NCBI RefSeq assembly: GCF_000987955.1
Contig: NZ_LAZU01000040.1
Location: forward strand, 1 to 64,000
Origin: Paenibacillus sp. DMB20
GTDB lineage: Bacteria > Bacillota > Bacilli > Paenibacillales > Paenibacillaceae
Length of the DNA: 64,000 bases
Direction of reading: 5' to 3'
The position numbers were made by a program, and so were the translations under genes. The notes beneath the pieces were generated by a model. It saw only the letters and a program-made list of their open reading frames with translations, did not search any database and was not told where the DNA came from. The stretch's first letter is position 1. Every line of letters starts with the position of its first letter. Positions 8,398 to 17,223 of this stretch are shown here, one piece after another.

Positions 8398-9207
8398 ATG
8401 GGCAATATTCTACCCTCTCAAGAATTAGTAATGAAGATTGAACAATCAGAGAAAGATTATATGAAAGACAGGATGGAAGCCATTCAGAATCGACAGGGTA
8501 ATCCTGAAGGAGTTGAAATTGCTTACTTCGGTACGGCGATGTGCTTGTACAGCAGAACTATGCCCTGGCCAACTTTTAATACTGTCAAAGGATTAACTAC
8601 GGCAGACTTGGATTATCTTGATGATATTATTGACTTTTACAGAAAGAGAGAACGGAAAGTACAATTTGAAATCGTTCCAACAAGAGTTGATCTGCGGGTA
8701 TTATCCGAGTTAAGTAATCGAGGCTTGTACCAGTCCGGATTCCATGCATCGACATATTGTACACCCGTGGATCAGTTATTGTTTAAACCTGATCATGTAC
8801 ATATCACAGAAGTGGAGGAAAAAGACTTCCATATTTACGCTGCTATCCATTGTCGCGGAACAGGACTACCGGATGATGGGATACCATACGTGGCAGAGAA
8901 TAACAAGGTCCTGTGGTATCGTCATGGGTGGAAATTCTATATTGCATATGCCGAAGAGCAGCCTGCTGCTACCGGGGTGATGTACACGAAGGATGGGATA
9001 ACTTCATTAACTTTTGCCGCTACTTTACCGGAATATCGAGGACAGGGATTGCACAAGTATTTGCTGAATACCAGACTATATGAGGCATCCCAACAAAACT
9101 GTGAATTGGTGGTTGGGCAGTGTACGTTTTTGTCTCAAAGCCATCGGAATATGGAACAAGCGGGCATGAAATTAGGGTATGTAAGAACTACTTGGACAGA
9201 ACGGTAG
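8398..9207 (+). CDS. GNAT-family N-acetyltransferase
   Basis: 269 residues from ATG 8398 behind GAGGTGAAGC. The C-terminal GNAT fold shows 'AATLPEYRGQGLHKYLLN', the acetyl-CoA pyrophosphate-binding motif A (R-x-x-G-x-G/A variant RGQGLH), followed by 'GQCTFLSQSHRNMEQAGM', the motif B Asn/Tyr region. The N-terminal 120 residues form an additional domain, so this is a two-domain GNAT like those predicted to modify small metabolites. Substrate unknown. Confidence 0.75.
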   Translation: MGNILPSQELVMKIEQSEKDYMKDRMEAIQNRQGNPEGVEIAYFGTAMCLYSRTMPWPTFNTVKGLTTADLDYLDDIIDFYRKRERKVQFEIVPTRVDLRVLSELSNRGLYQSGFHASTYCTPVDQLLFKPDHVHITEVEEKDFHIYAAIHCRGTGLPDDGIPYVAENNKVLWYRHGWKFYIAYAEEQPAATGVMYTKDGITSLTFAATLPEYRGQGLHKYLLNTRLYEASQQNCELVVGQCTFLSQSHRNMEQAGMKLGYVRTTWTER

Positions 9208-9296
9208 TATGAGGAAACTGAGAAGTGGAAACGTCATATAAATGTACAATGCCAATAGCGACAGAGATTTTTTAGGAATCGGGGAAGAAGTTATCT

Positions 9297-9913
9297 ATGT
9301 TCATAGCCTTAGGTTTATCATTAATTTTAGCTTTTTCATATAAAATTGTTGAGATTTTCATCAGAATATGGTCTAAGGGTCTGATAAGATACAGTTTTAT
9401 ATTTTTGGGCTGTTGTTATCGTGATTCTGGTACCTTTTTTTTAAGGGGAATTATATAGTCAGTGCTCCAGTTAACATCATAACGGCAATGCCGGGATTCC
9501 TGATACTTATTGCAGCTAATTATGCATTATCCCGATTTTCGGGATATGATCCAATCGGCAAATTCAACATAGTGAATTTTGTGATCATCTATCCCATTAT
9601 TGAAGAATTCATCTTTAGAGGTTTAATCCTTTCCAACTTGAATCCATATCTTAGTTCTGAAGTGTTATTGGAATTGTTGTATATGCCGGTGACTCTTTCG
9701 GTGGTCATTACTGCATTGCTATTTGCTGTTTCGCACCTGCAATATTATAGATTATCGCGACAAAGTATAAGATATATGTGTTTTGCTTTTATTGGAGGAA
9801 TCTTTTTCGGGGCAATGGCAGATATGACGCAATCTATTTGGTTATCGTGTTTGTTGCATATTGAATTTAATGTATTGGCAGTATACTTCGGGAAAAAAAC
9901 TCAGAGAATTTGA
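9297..9913 (+). CDS. CPBP-family intramembrane metalloprotease, two frameshifts
   Basis: About 204 residues after removing one base near 9402-9409 and one T from the T8 run at 9435-9442. Several hydrophobic helices are visible. The catalytic motifs are 'PIIEEFIFRGLIL' (EExxxR), 'FAVSHLQYY' (FxxxH) and 'LLHIEFNVLAV' (HxxxN), the full abortive-infection/CPBP (Rce1-like) set. Members cleave prenylated proteins in eukaryotes, and in bacteria are linked to bacteriocin self-immunity or regulation. ATG 9297 with GGGGAAGAAG upstream is the probable start. Terminator at 9971. Confidence 0.7.
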
Positions 9914-9970
9914 TCATAAGAAGACATGAGAAAACTTATGGGTCATCGTCCCCGGATACCGTCATTCCCA

Positions 9971-9998
9971 AGCCGACCGTTTAAGGTCGGCTTTTTTT
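9971..9998 (+). terminator. Rho-independent terminator after CPBP gene
   Basis: AGCCGACC pairs with GGTCGGCT around a short loop and is followed by seven T. Ends directly at repeat copy 1. Confidence 0.85.
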
Positions 9999-10112
9999 AG
10001 ATATAGAATTTATAAGTTATCAGCGGAGCTGATGGAATTCTATATCGCAAGAAAAACTTCTGCTAAATGCGGTCTGTCTTCTGAGAAAGTACGACGATAG
10101 GCGTTTTTCTTA
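9999..10112. repeat. Intergenic repeat, copy 1 of 5
   Basis: GATATAGAATT (10000-10010) pairs with AATTCTATATC (10036-10046). The shared block follows: GCAAGAAAAACTTCTGCTAA, ATGCGGTCTGTCTTCTGAG, AAAGTACGACGATAGGCGTT and TTTCTTA. The same layout occurs at 24816, 41031, 47718 and 49666. This copy lies between a terminator (9971-9998) and the 3' end of a convergent transporter gene, and its final CGACGATAGGCGTTTTT can itself fold as a short hairpin with a T tract. Confidence 0.85.
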
Positions 10113-10134
10113 GGCTTGGTGAACAAAAAACAGA

Positions 10135-11044
10135 CTACAGCTCATCCGCAAGGCCTAACAAAGCGATGCCGGCGATGACCATGACAACAATCGCATATTG
10201 CTTCTTGTTCAGCCGCTCCTGAAGAAAGATTCGGGACAGGATGACCGAAAAAATACTGTAGGAAGCAATGAGGGGCGCCGCAATGATGGCATTGCTGGAC
10301 ATGGCGAACACATAGAAGAACTGCCCCGTTGTTTCAAATAGGGCGGCATAGCCTTTCACGCGTTCCTGGAATATGCGGAAAGGCTGTTTTTTAATAAATT
10401 TCAGATATGTAAAGGCCAACACGGCGTAAATGAAAAAGGTGAATTCATACGCGAGCAGAGCAGCGTCTTCGCTGATTAGACTCAGCTCATCCAAATAAAT
10501 CCCGTCGGCAAACGTCCCTAGCCCGTCGATAATGCAGTATAGAATCGGGAAGGTGATGGCCATAAAGCCGATTTGATATTTTTGATCGATTGGGGTCGAG
10601 CTGTTCTGAAGCGCCTCGCGTTCCGCCCTCTTTTCAAAAACGGCAATCCCAATCACGCCGGCAGTAATCATGGTTATGCCTAATATTTCAATGATGCTCA
10701 GCTCATGGGTGAAGAACATAAACAATAGTATGGCGGTGACGGCTCCAGACGAATTCTGTACGGGAGATGCTATGGACAGCTCCATATACCGCAACCCAAT
10801 ATAACCGATCGTCATCGACAAGATGTACATCGCGGATACCGGCAAATAGCGAACGAGATCCATCGGGTCAAAATTAATTCCTTTGATGAACAGATAAGTC
10901 GTAGCGTGAATTCCCATGACCAAACCGACCATAATGACGATTTTGATATGGCTGAATCGATCATGAGGATCGCTGCCTTTTTTTATAAAAGAGATCAGCG
11001 CCTCCCCAAGCTAAAGCGGTTACTACCGCAAACAAAAACCACAT
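10135..11044 (-). CDS. EamA/DMT-family transporter, one frameshift
   Basis: About 302 residues. The minus-strand ATG at 11044 follows AAGGAGAGCGAAGTC; one base must be removed from the homopolymer at 10978-10984 to join it to the main frame. About ten hydrophobic helices in two homologous halves, each with the EamA pattern (for example 'TIGYIGLRYMELSIASPVQ' and 'IIAAPLIASYSIFSVILSR', followed by ER and a terminal helix). Drug/metabolite-type exporters act at the cytoplasmic membrane; the substrate is not readable. Only minus-strand gene in the first 40 kb apart from fragments. Confidence 0.8.
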
Positions 11045-11332
11045 GACTTCGCTCTCCTTGTTATATATTTCACATATCCTATAAGCTTTATCATTATAAT
11101 GACTTCGCCATGAATGTCAAGAGCATGAGATCGCGATGCAGGTCAGATATAGAGCAAGGTATGCTTGATAAGATCACAGGGAAAAGGCGGGGGCCTTCGT
11201 ATATGAATGGAAATACACTTCTACGCATGATACTTAAAATAATTGTCCAAATAATCATCGCTACAATAGCGTTATAAAATGAGTTATACTGAGGCCATAG
11301 GTCAAGAGATCGACCGTTATCACCTCCCTTCA

Positions 11333-11476
11333 CATTGAACTTGCGTTGCGGGACAATCGCCCCTTGGTTGTCGGAGGTTATACAATTAGAAGAATAATAT
11401 TCAGACAACACACGACCCGGCCTAAGATAAGAGCTATCTAAGGCCGGGTCGCGTCGTAGATGCGGAAACGTTATGT
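11333..11476. repeat. Structured boundary repeat, copy B
   Basis: Second, more complete version of the 3118-3240 repeat: AATCGCCCCTTGGTTGTCGG, CAGACAACACACGACCCGG, then a strong hairpin in which ACCCGGCCT (11415-11423) pairs with AGGCCGGGT (11441-11449), and the ending GAAACGTTATGTGAATC. The 290 bases to its left, as far as the EamA start, show no gene I can support. Confidence 0.6.
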
Positions 11477-11520
11477 GAATCCCTTGAAATTATTTTTAAC
11501 CATGAAAGGCGGAAAACACA

Positions 11521-11979
11521 TTGATACAATCCATTGAATCCAGATTAGAAAGTTTAGGAATTGTTTTACCTAAAGCCAGCAATCCTCAGGCAAGTTATAC
11601 GAATTTCGTAATCGTAAACGGACTAATGTTTGTTTCAGGAAAAGGCCCAACAGGAAACCCGAAAGGTAAACTCGGAAGTGATTTTTCAACTGAACAAGGC
11701 TATCATTTTGCCAGGTTGACTGGGATTGAGGTTCTTGCAGTATTAAAAGATGCTTTAGGATCATTAGATAAAGTAAAGAGGGTAGTAAAAGTCCAAGGAT
11801 TTGTTAATGCAGAACCGACTTTTGAAGAACACCATAAAGTTTTGAATGGATTCTCGGAACTGATGTTTGAAGTATTTCAAGACAAAGGAGTACATGCAAG
11901 ATCCGTCTTCGGAGCGGTATCGGTAAGGGATAACCTTCCGATTATTGTGGATTCCATATTTGAAGTGCAGGAACCTTAG
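11521..11979 (+). CDS. RidA/YjgF-family protein
   Basis: 152 residues from TTG 11521 (AAAGGCGG upstream). The RidA-type architecture of the longer YjgF subfamily is visible: 'FVIVNGLMFVSGKGP', 'GYHFARLTGIEVLAVLKDA', 'RVVKVQGFVNAEPTFEEHHK' and C-terminal 'HARSVFGAVSVRDNLPIIVD'. The position that is Arg105 in canonical RidA enamine deaminases is 'ARSVFG' here, so the catalytic Arg is plausibly present. RidA proteins hydrolyse reactive enamine/imine intermediates. Monocistronic. Confidence 0.8.
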   Translation: MIQSIESRLESLGIVLPKASNPQASYTNFVIVNGLMFVSGKGPTGNPKGKLGSDFSTEQGYHFARLTGIEVLAVLKDALGSLDKVKRVVKVQGFVNAEPTFEEHHKVLNGFSELMFEVFQDKGVHARSVFGAVSVRDNLPIIVDSIFEVQEP

Positions 11980-11984
11980 ATGAG

Positions 11985-12224
11985 ACCGCCAAGATCAATT
12001 AAAAAAAAGCAGGTGTGAAGTTGAAGCCTTTAGATCCGGACGCGAAAGAGAAATCAAAAGTTATATGATCACTGGCAGGACATATTGAACGATTAGTAAA
12101 GGAAAGAAAACCGGATTTATAATCAATATGTGAAAAGCAATTTTGTCTGCTTCTCGAAGAAGTGGAAGTATCATCTAACACGGTATTTAAGCATATGCAC
12201 ATTTTGTGAAGGGATTTCATCAGG
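11985..12224 (+). other. Possible decayed reading frame
   Basis: One frame reads GVKLKPLDPDAKEKSKVI, stop, SLAGHIERLVKERKPDL, stop, then a helical stretch containing 'EEVEVSSNTVFKHMHIL'. It looks protein-like between the stops but matches nothing I can name. May be an eroded gene; nothing else is visible here. Confidence 0.25.
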
Positions 12225-12954
12225 ATGCCTATTAAAAAAAACAAATTTGGATCAAAATTCATTTGAAATGTCGGGCGTTATTCCAAAACATATTGCCATC
12301 ATGATGGATGGAAATGGAAGGTGGGCTACAAAAAGAGGTTTACCGCGCACTGCCGGGCATTATGCAGGCATGATGGCAATGAGAGAAGTCATTCGAAATT
12401 GTAATGCATTTAATATTAAATGTCTTACTTTGTATGCCTTTTCAACAGAGAATTGGAAACGACCAGAAGAAGAGGTAAACTATCTGATTAACTTGCCTAA
12501 ACTTTTTTTTCAAGCTGAAATCATTAACGAGCTTGTGATTAATAACATAAGTATCCGGTTTATTGGTGATTTGTCCCGATTTCCCATCTCCATACAAGAG
12601 ATTTTGCACAACGCTGTTGAAATTACTTCTGCAAATACGGGAATGATTGTAAATTTCGCAATGAATTATGGCGGTAGGGCAGATATTATACAAGCGTTTA
12701 AAAATTGCATTCGGGATGGGGTTACATCTGAGGAATTAACTGAAGCGCATTTTCAATCTTATTTATATACAAAAGAATGGTCAGAACCGGAACTCATATT
12801 AAGAACCAGCGGGGAACGAAGACTAAGCAATTTCTTATTGTGGCAATCATCCCAATCCGAGCTCATGTTTATCGATACGCTATGGCCAGATTTTAATGCA
12901 GAACATTTGAAGAAGGCCATCATGGAGTATCAGGAAAGATTAAAGAGATTATGA
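12225..12954 (+). CDS. Isoprenyl transferase (UppS-like), one frameshift
   Basis: About 242 residues. ATG 12225 gives MPIKKTNLDQNSFEMSGVIP once one A is removed from the A8 run 12234-12241, an N-terminus normal for this family. Hallmarks: 'IAIMMDGNGRWATKRGLPR' (catalytic Asp and phosphate loop), 'LTLYAFSTENWKRP', and 'LILRTSGERRLSNFLLWQ' (RTSGExRLSNFLLWQ). Cis-prenyltransferases of this type make undecaprenyl diphosphate, the lipid carrier for cell-wall synthesis. The gene is isolated from dxr/cdsA and in a region of accessory genes, so it is probably a second paralogue rather than the housekeeping uppS. Confidence 0.85.
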
Positions 12955-13071
12955 TAGTGACTGTCATGACAATGAACCGGCCATTAAGACTTATGAAAAA
13001 AGCCGGTATGTCAGAGTAGAGGAAATCGTACTCGAAAAGGAGCTTGACTGATCAATTAGATAAATGATGCC

Positions 13072-13106
13072 AAGAAGCTTGGGGACTATTCCCTAAGCTT
13101 CTTTTT
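13072..13106 (+). terminator. Rho-independent terminator
   Basis: AAGAAGCTTGGGGA pairs with TCCCTAAGCTTCTT and runs into TTTTT. It would end the UppS-like transcript about 120 bases after its stop. Confidence 0.8.
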
Positions 13107-13240
13107 GTTTGTGGAGGAAGATTTATCTGTTCCTTATGGACCGTTGATTTATGCATGCCCCACATCGCGGGCTGCACTTAACGCCAGATGGTACTTTTTT
13201 TCTTGTATGCTTTTTGTGAATATGTTAAACTTCCAGAAAT

Positions 13241-13585
13241 AAAATTCCAACAGAACCGGAACTGATGGAACTATTCGGAGTACGGCGATCCACGATCCGT
13301 GAAGCTATCCGGGTCCTTGTGCATGCTGGACTGCTTGAGAAAAAACAAGGTTCGGTACTTATCTAAAAGCCAGCCCCGTCATCCAAGAGCCTCTTGCACA
13401 TCGGCTGCATCGCGCAGAGCTTATAGAGGTATACGAGGCGAGGAAGATGTTGGAGTTGGAAATATCACGGTTAGCCGCTCTTCGCCGGGATGAAGCAGTT
13501 ATACGAGGCTATTAAGGATCAAGCCCCGGATCTTGCTTTAAAGTGGACGCTTCTTAATCTGGAAGGAACAATTGCTGGGTTATAG
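13241..13585 (+). pseudogene. GntR/FadR-type regulator remnant
   Basis: The frame starts inside the winged-helix domain: 'KIPTEPELMELFGVRRSTIR', 'EAIRVLVHAGLLEKKQGS', then, after a frame change, 'SPVIQEPLAHRLHRAELIE' and 'YEARKMLELEISRLAALRR', the start of the FCD effector domain, and 'QLYEAIKDQAPDLALKWTL'. The first 25 or so residues and the C-terminal half are missing, and two frame changes occur. This is a genuine relic of a GntR-family transcription factor. Confidence 0.65.
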
Positions 13586-13707
13586 CCATTTTTTTTATGA
13601 CAAAACAGCAGATGATGTGATCTTTAACTGAAAGCGGAAAATCTCAAAGGCAAATGGACTTTCAGCATACATAATTCTGCTACCCCAAATCTAGGAGGAA
13701 TAATGCT

Positions 13708-14490
13708 ATGTCAAATATTATTGAGGTCAAAGATGTCCTTTGGGGGCGTGATCAAAAAATCATATTGAACAACATCAATTGGACGATCCGAAAAGGGGAA
13801 CATTGGGCGATTTTGGGACTAAATGGCTCGGGAAAGACCACGCTATTGAATATGATAACGGGGTACATTTGGCCGACAAAAGGACAAATTTCCGTATTGG
13901 GCCATCGGTATGGAACCGTCGATTTGCGGGAAATGCGCAAACGAATCGGATGGGTAAGCTCGTCTTTCCAAGAACGGATTCACCCCAATGAGAAAACGCA
14001 GCATTTGGTGATCAGCGGGCTGCATGCCTCCGTTGGATTATTTGAGAAACCGACGGAGGAAAACATCCAAAAAGCCGCTCACCTCATGGAAACGCTCGGC
14101 TGTGCACACCTGTTTGACCGTCAATATCAGACCTGCTCACAAGGGGAAAAACAAAAACTTCTTATCGCCAGAGCGCTTATGGCCTCGCCGGAGTTGCTTA
14201 TTTTAGATGAAGCTTGTAACGGACTGGACTTCTTGTCCAGAGAATCCTTGCTTCAAAGCATCGTAAATCTGACTAATCAAGAAGACGCTCCTACGCTTTT
14301 GTATGTGACCCATCATGTGGAGGAAATATTGCCTGAATTTACGCACTCCTTGCTGCTCCGAAGAGGAACCGTATTTGGAAGTGGAAGAACGACAGAAGTT
14401 CTTACCAGTGAACAGTTATCCGCTTTGTTTGAGACCCCTGTTCAAGTATCTTGGCAAAACAAGCGGGCTTGGCTTTCGCTTTCGCGATAA
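13708..14490 (+). CDS. ABC transporter ATP-binding protein
   Basis: 260 residues from ATG 13708 behind AGGAGG. Walker A 'LGLNGSGKTTLLN' at residues about 36-48, signature 'CSQGEKQKLLIARAL' (a CSQGE variant of LSGGQ), Walker B 'LLILDEACNGLD', and the switch His in 'YVTHHVEE'. This resembles the YlmA-type stand-alone ATPases of Bacillus. No permease is adjacent, so transporter partners must lie elsewhere or it acts in another process. Preceded by the GntR relic. Confidence 0.8.
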   Translation: MSNIIEVKDVLWGRDQKIILNNINWTIRKGEHWAILGLNGSGKTTLLNMITGYIWPTKGQISVLGHRYGTVDLREMRKRIGWVSSSFQERIHPNEKTQHLVISGLHASVGLFEKPTEENIQKAAHLMETLGCAHLFDRQYQTCSQGEKQKLLIARALMASPELLILDEACNGLDFLSRESLLQSIVNLTNQEDAPTLLYVTHHVEEILPEFTHSLLLRRGTVFGSGRTTEVLTSEQLSALFETPVQVSWQNKRAWLSLSR

Positions 14491-14656
14491 CGTATTGACG
14501 CAACTTCAGAGCACAAAAACTGCATAGAGAAGCAGTCGACCGCAAGTAGTCGAAATTGACCGTTGCCTTAGGGGGGCGGTCCATTTCTTTTTGGGTTGAA
14601 CATTAATTTCGAGTCAGCCAATTAAAAACGATTTATTGTGCCAAAAGGAGGCCAAA

Positions 14657-15164
14657 ATGGAGGAATTAAACATCATATACCGAAATAATGGAAAAACCAT
14701 CGTAGAAGATAAATACAAAAAAGACCTATATCATGGAAGAGGATAATCATGCTGTAGTGATATTGGCCCGATATTTGAATTCCTTTATTTTTGTAAAGCA
14801 ATTCAGAAGAGCTGTTAACGATGATGTCATTCAACTTCCTGGAGGAAAGGTCGAAAAAGGGGAGGAACTTGAGAAAGCCGCTCGCAGGGAGTTCCTTGAA
14901 GAAACAGGTGCTCAATGCGGAAGTATGGATTATCTTGGTTCTCTAGTACCGGCTAGTTGGATAAGCAATGTCGTGACTCATGTGTTTTATACAGATGATA
15001 TTGTAAACTTTTCGGATCAGCAGCTTGAGGAATATGAATCCATTGAAGTGCTGAGAGTGAGTGTCGAAGATACCGTAAACATGATTAAAGAGAGCAAGAT
15101 CAATGATTCCGAGGTAACCTTTGCCGTCTTGCAAGGAATACTCAAAGGCTATATTAAACTATAA
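14657..15164 (+). CDS. NUDIX hydrolase (ADP-ribose pyrophosphatase-like), one frameshift
   Basis: About 168 residues from ATG 14657 (AAAAGGAGG upstream); removing one A from the A6 run 14717-14722 joins the N-terminal strand region 'NIIYRNNGKTIVEDKY' to the catalytic domain. Nudix box: 'LPGGKVEKGEELEKAARREF' then 'LEETGAQCG'. The N-terminal beta-strands and the conserved 'QFRRAV' before the box fit the dimeric ADP-ribose/nucleotide-sugar pyrophosphatase branch. It is followed after 31 bases by a small membrane protein gene. Confidence 0.75.
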
Positions 15165-15195
15165 GTTTCGATCAGGTTTAAAAGGAGGCGAGTAT

Positions 15196-15579
15196 ATGTT
15201 GGTGATGGAATCTGCAATAATATTTTCTGCTTTAATTGGTATTGTGGTTGTATTCCAGCTATTGTTAGCTGCAGGAATGCCATGGGGAAGTTACGCGATG
15301 GGCGGGAAGTTTCCAGGCAAATATCCACCGTCTATGCGACTAGCTTCTGTTATTCAAGCCATCATATTAATATTCATAGCCTCCATCGTATTAAGTAAAT
15401 CAGGCTTAATATTACCGGGGTGGTACTCTTTTACGAAAACGGCGATCTGGTTTGTTGTCGGTTTTTCTGTGGTCGCCACCATACTGAACTTAATTACAAG
15501 GAGTGTATGGGAGAGGAGAATTTGGGCTCCTGTATCTTTGCTGCTTCTCATAACAAGCATTAATGTAGCCATTGGATGA
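15196..15579 (+). CDS. Small integral membrane protein, four predicted helices
   Basis: 128 residues; ATG 15196 chosen because AAAGGAGGCG lies at ideal distance. Hydrophobic helices at about residues 5-23 (IIFSALIGIVVVFQLLLA), 44-62, 75-93 and 104-120. No charged active-site motif. The conserved-looking 'PWGSYAMGGKFPGKYPP' between helices 1 and 2 is seen in a Bacillota family of unknown function. Could be co-transcribed with the NUDIX gene. Confidence 0.65.
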   Translation: MLVMESAIIFSALIGIVVVFQLLLAAGMPWGSYAMGGKFPGKYPPSMRLASVIQAIILIFIASIVLSKSGLILPGWYSFTKTAIWFVVGFSVVATILNLITRSVWERRIWAPVSLLLLITSINVAIG

Positions 15580-15671
15580 CCGAAAGCTGCAGTTTTATCC
15601 CACGAGGTCACCTAGTATTCTTATGAAGGCCGGGTTCCTTTATGAAACGTAAAAAAAACGGGAGGTTTATT

Positions 15672-16037
15672 ATGAATATAACCGCGGTTAAACACAACGG
15701 AGCAGAGATTGCCCTTGTTCGCAGCAACGAAATATTGATAACGGACGTGCAGTCGGCTTTGGATCTTATGATGACTGTGAACTATGAGGTTGGATGCAAT
15801 CGAATAGTTATCGACAAGTCGGCAGTGTGCGAGGAATTTTTTGATTTGAAAACCCGGCTCGCTGGGGAAATATTGCAAAAGTTTATTAATTATCAGACTA
15901 AAATTGCAATAATTGGCGATTTTTCTGCGTATTCAAGCAAGAGTCTCAAAGATTTCATATACGAAAGCAACCATGGAAGGGATATATTTTTCTTGGACAA
16001 TGAAGAACAGGCTATTGAAAAATTGAGTACATTCTAG
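15672..16037 (+). CDS. DUF4180 protein
   Basis: 121 residues from ATG 15672 behind GGGAGG. The stretch 'FFDLKTRLAGEILQKFINYQ', followed by 'KIAIIGDFSAYSSKSLKDFI' and 'ESNHGRDIFFL', is the signature of DUF4180, an alpha/beta family common in Bacillota and usually found as a stand-alone gene. Function unknown. Confidence 0.8.
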   Translation: MNITAVKHNGAEIALVRSNEILITDVQSALDLMMTVNYEVGCNRIVIDKSAVCEEFFDLKTRLAGEILQKFINYQTKIAIIGDFSAYSSKSLKDFIYESNHGRDIFFLDNEEQAIEKLSTF

Positions 16038-16096
16038 GTTAGAAAAGAAACGATAAAATGTGATTCCGGAAGATCGAATTGAAAGGACAGGGATTG

Positions 16097-16525
16097 ATGG
16101 ATAAAGCGGAAGCACTTTTCCTGCTCAAATGCCATGCATTCGCTCATGATGATGTGGAGCATGAAAAGATGCGGCATGGATTTTTGGGAATGCTTAGACC
16201 TTTTCGCGGGGAATTGTATGAACGTAATTTCCATGAGCTGATGTTGATTATCGAAGTACTGGCGGAAGAGTTCGAAAAGCCGCAAGTACAACGAGTCATG
16301 ATCTCATGCCTCTGGAGCATTTGTCAGCTTGCCCGGGCCTGGGCTGTATATCCTGACGGTATGCTGCAGAGCAACGGGTTGATCTCCAAGGAGCAAGTCG
16401 ATCAGATGGAAGAGTGGCTCGACATGATTTCATATGCTGTTATGGTTATTTTGGAAGGCGAAGGTCAGTTGGATGAGGCGTTGTGGGGATATCGGGAATA
16501 TTTGCACAAGGATAAAGGTAATTAA
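16097..16525 (+). CDS. Hypothetical helical protein
   Basis: 142 residues. ATG 16097 is the better start, being preceded by AAAGGACAGG. Predicted mostly alpha-helical with conserved-looking 'HAFAHDDVEHEKMRHGFL' and 'WSICQLARAWAVYPDGML'. His and Asp clusters at residues about 11-20 could bind a metal but this is speculative. No family recognised. Confidence 0.55.
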   Translation: MDKAEALFLLKCHAFAHDDVEHEKMRHGFLGMLRPFRGELYERNFHELMLIIEVLAEEFEKPQVQRVMISCLWSICQLARAWAVYPDGMLQSNGLISKEQVDQMEEWLDMISYAVMVILEGEGQLDEALWGYREYLHKDKGN

Positions 16526-16570
16526 GCTCTAATTAAGACTCAGCAAAAAACTGTATTAGGAGAGAACACG

Positions 16571-17185
16571 ATGTTCATAGATCTTACCCACTTGATCGTA
16601 GACGACATGCCCGTTTATCCCGGCGATTCGAAAACGGAACTGATTCAATCCAAGCATCTTCAAAGGGACGGTTACAATAATCATCATTTAACCATGAATA
16701 TGCATGTGGGTACGCATATTGATGGTCCGATGCATTTAACGGACGCCGACTCTTATTTAAGCGATTTCCCTTTATATTCGTTTATCGGAAACGGCGTGGT
16801 CCTGGATGTTTCAGGACAAAAGGAAATTGAGTACAAAATAGAATATGAAACCTTCATTAAAGTGCAGCATATTGTCATTTTGTATACAGGGTACAGTAAA
16901 TTTTTCGGAGAACATGAGTATTTTACAAAACATCCGGTACTCACGAAACCATTCGCTGAATTATTGGTCAGAAAGAAAGTCAAAATGATCGGTTTGGACA
17001 CCCCATCGCCGGACAGGCATCCATTTGAGATTCATAAATATTTGTTTCAGAATAAGGTGCTTATAGCCGAAAATTTAACGAATGTTGGGTTGCTGCTGCA
17101 AGCCAAGTCTTTTGAAGTTATTGCGCTGCCCTTGCATATCAAAGCGGATTCGTCGCCTGCGCGCGTTATTGCTCGCGTGGAGTAA
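16571..17185 (+). CDS. Cyclase-family (kynurenine formamidase-like) hydrolase
   Basis: 204 residues from ATG 16571 (TTAGGAGAG upstream). The cyclase-superfamily signature 'NMHVGTHIDGPMH' (HxGTHxDxPxH) supplies the Zn ligands, and 'MIGLDTPSPD' plus 'LPLHIKADSSPARVIAR' complete the usual C-terminal pattern. Known members hydrolyse N-formylkynurenine or cyclise polyketides, and many are unassigned. No tryptophan-degradation neighbours are present, so the substrate is open. Confidence 0.8.
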   Translation: MFIDLTHLIVDDMPVYPGDSKTELIQSKHLQRDGYNNHHLTMNMHVGTHIDGPMHLTDADSYLSDFPLYSFIGNGVVLDVSGQKEIEYKIEYETFIKVQHIVILYTGYSKFFGEHEYFTKHPVLTKPFAELLVRKKVKMIGLDTPSPDRHPFEIHKYLFQNKVLIAENLTNVGLLLQAKSFEVIALPLHIKADSSPARVIARVE

Positions 17186-17223
17186 ACGTCACCGTGGCGG
17201 CACAATTCAGAAAGGAAAGGACC

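Noticed and set aside
11094..11411. Minus-strand open frame of 105 codons
   Set aside because: It runs through the structured boundary repeat, has no ribosome-binding site and no protein-like pattern.
1790..11476. Classical integron attC sites
   Set aside because: The spacers lack paired RYYYAAC/GTTRRRY ends apart from one GTTAAAC at about 2538-2544, and no integrase gene is in the window.
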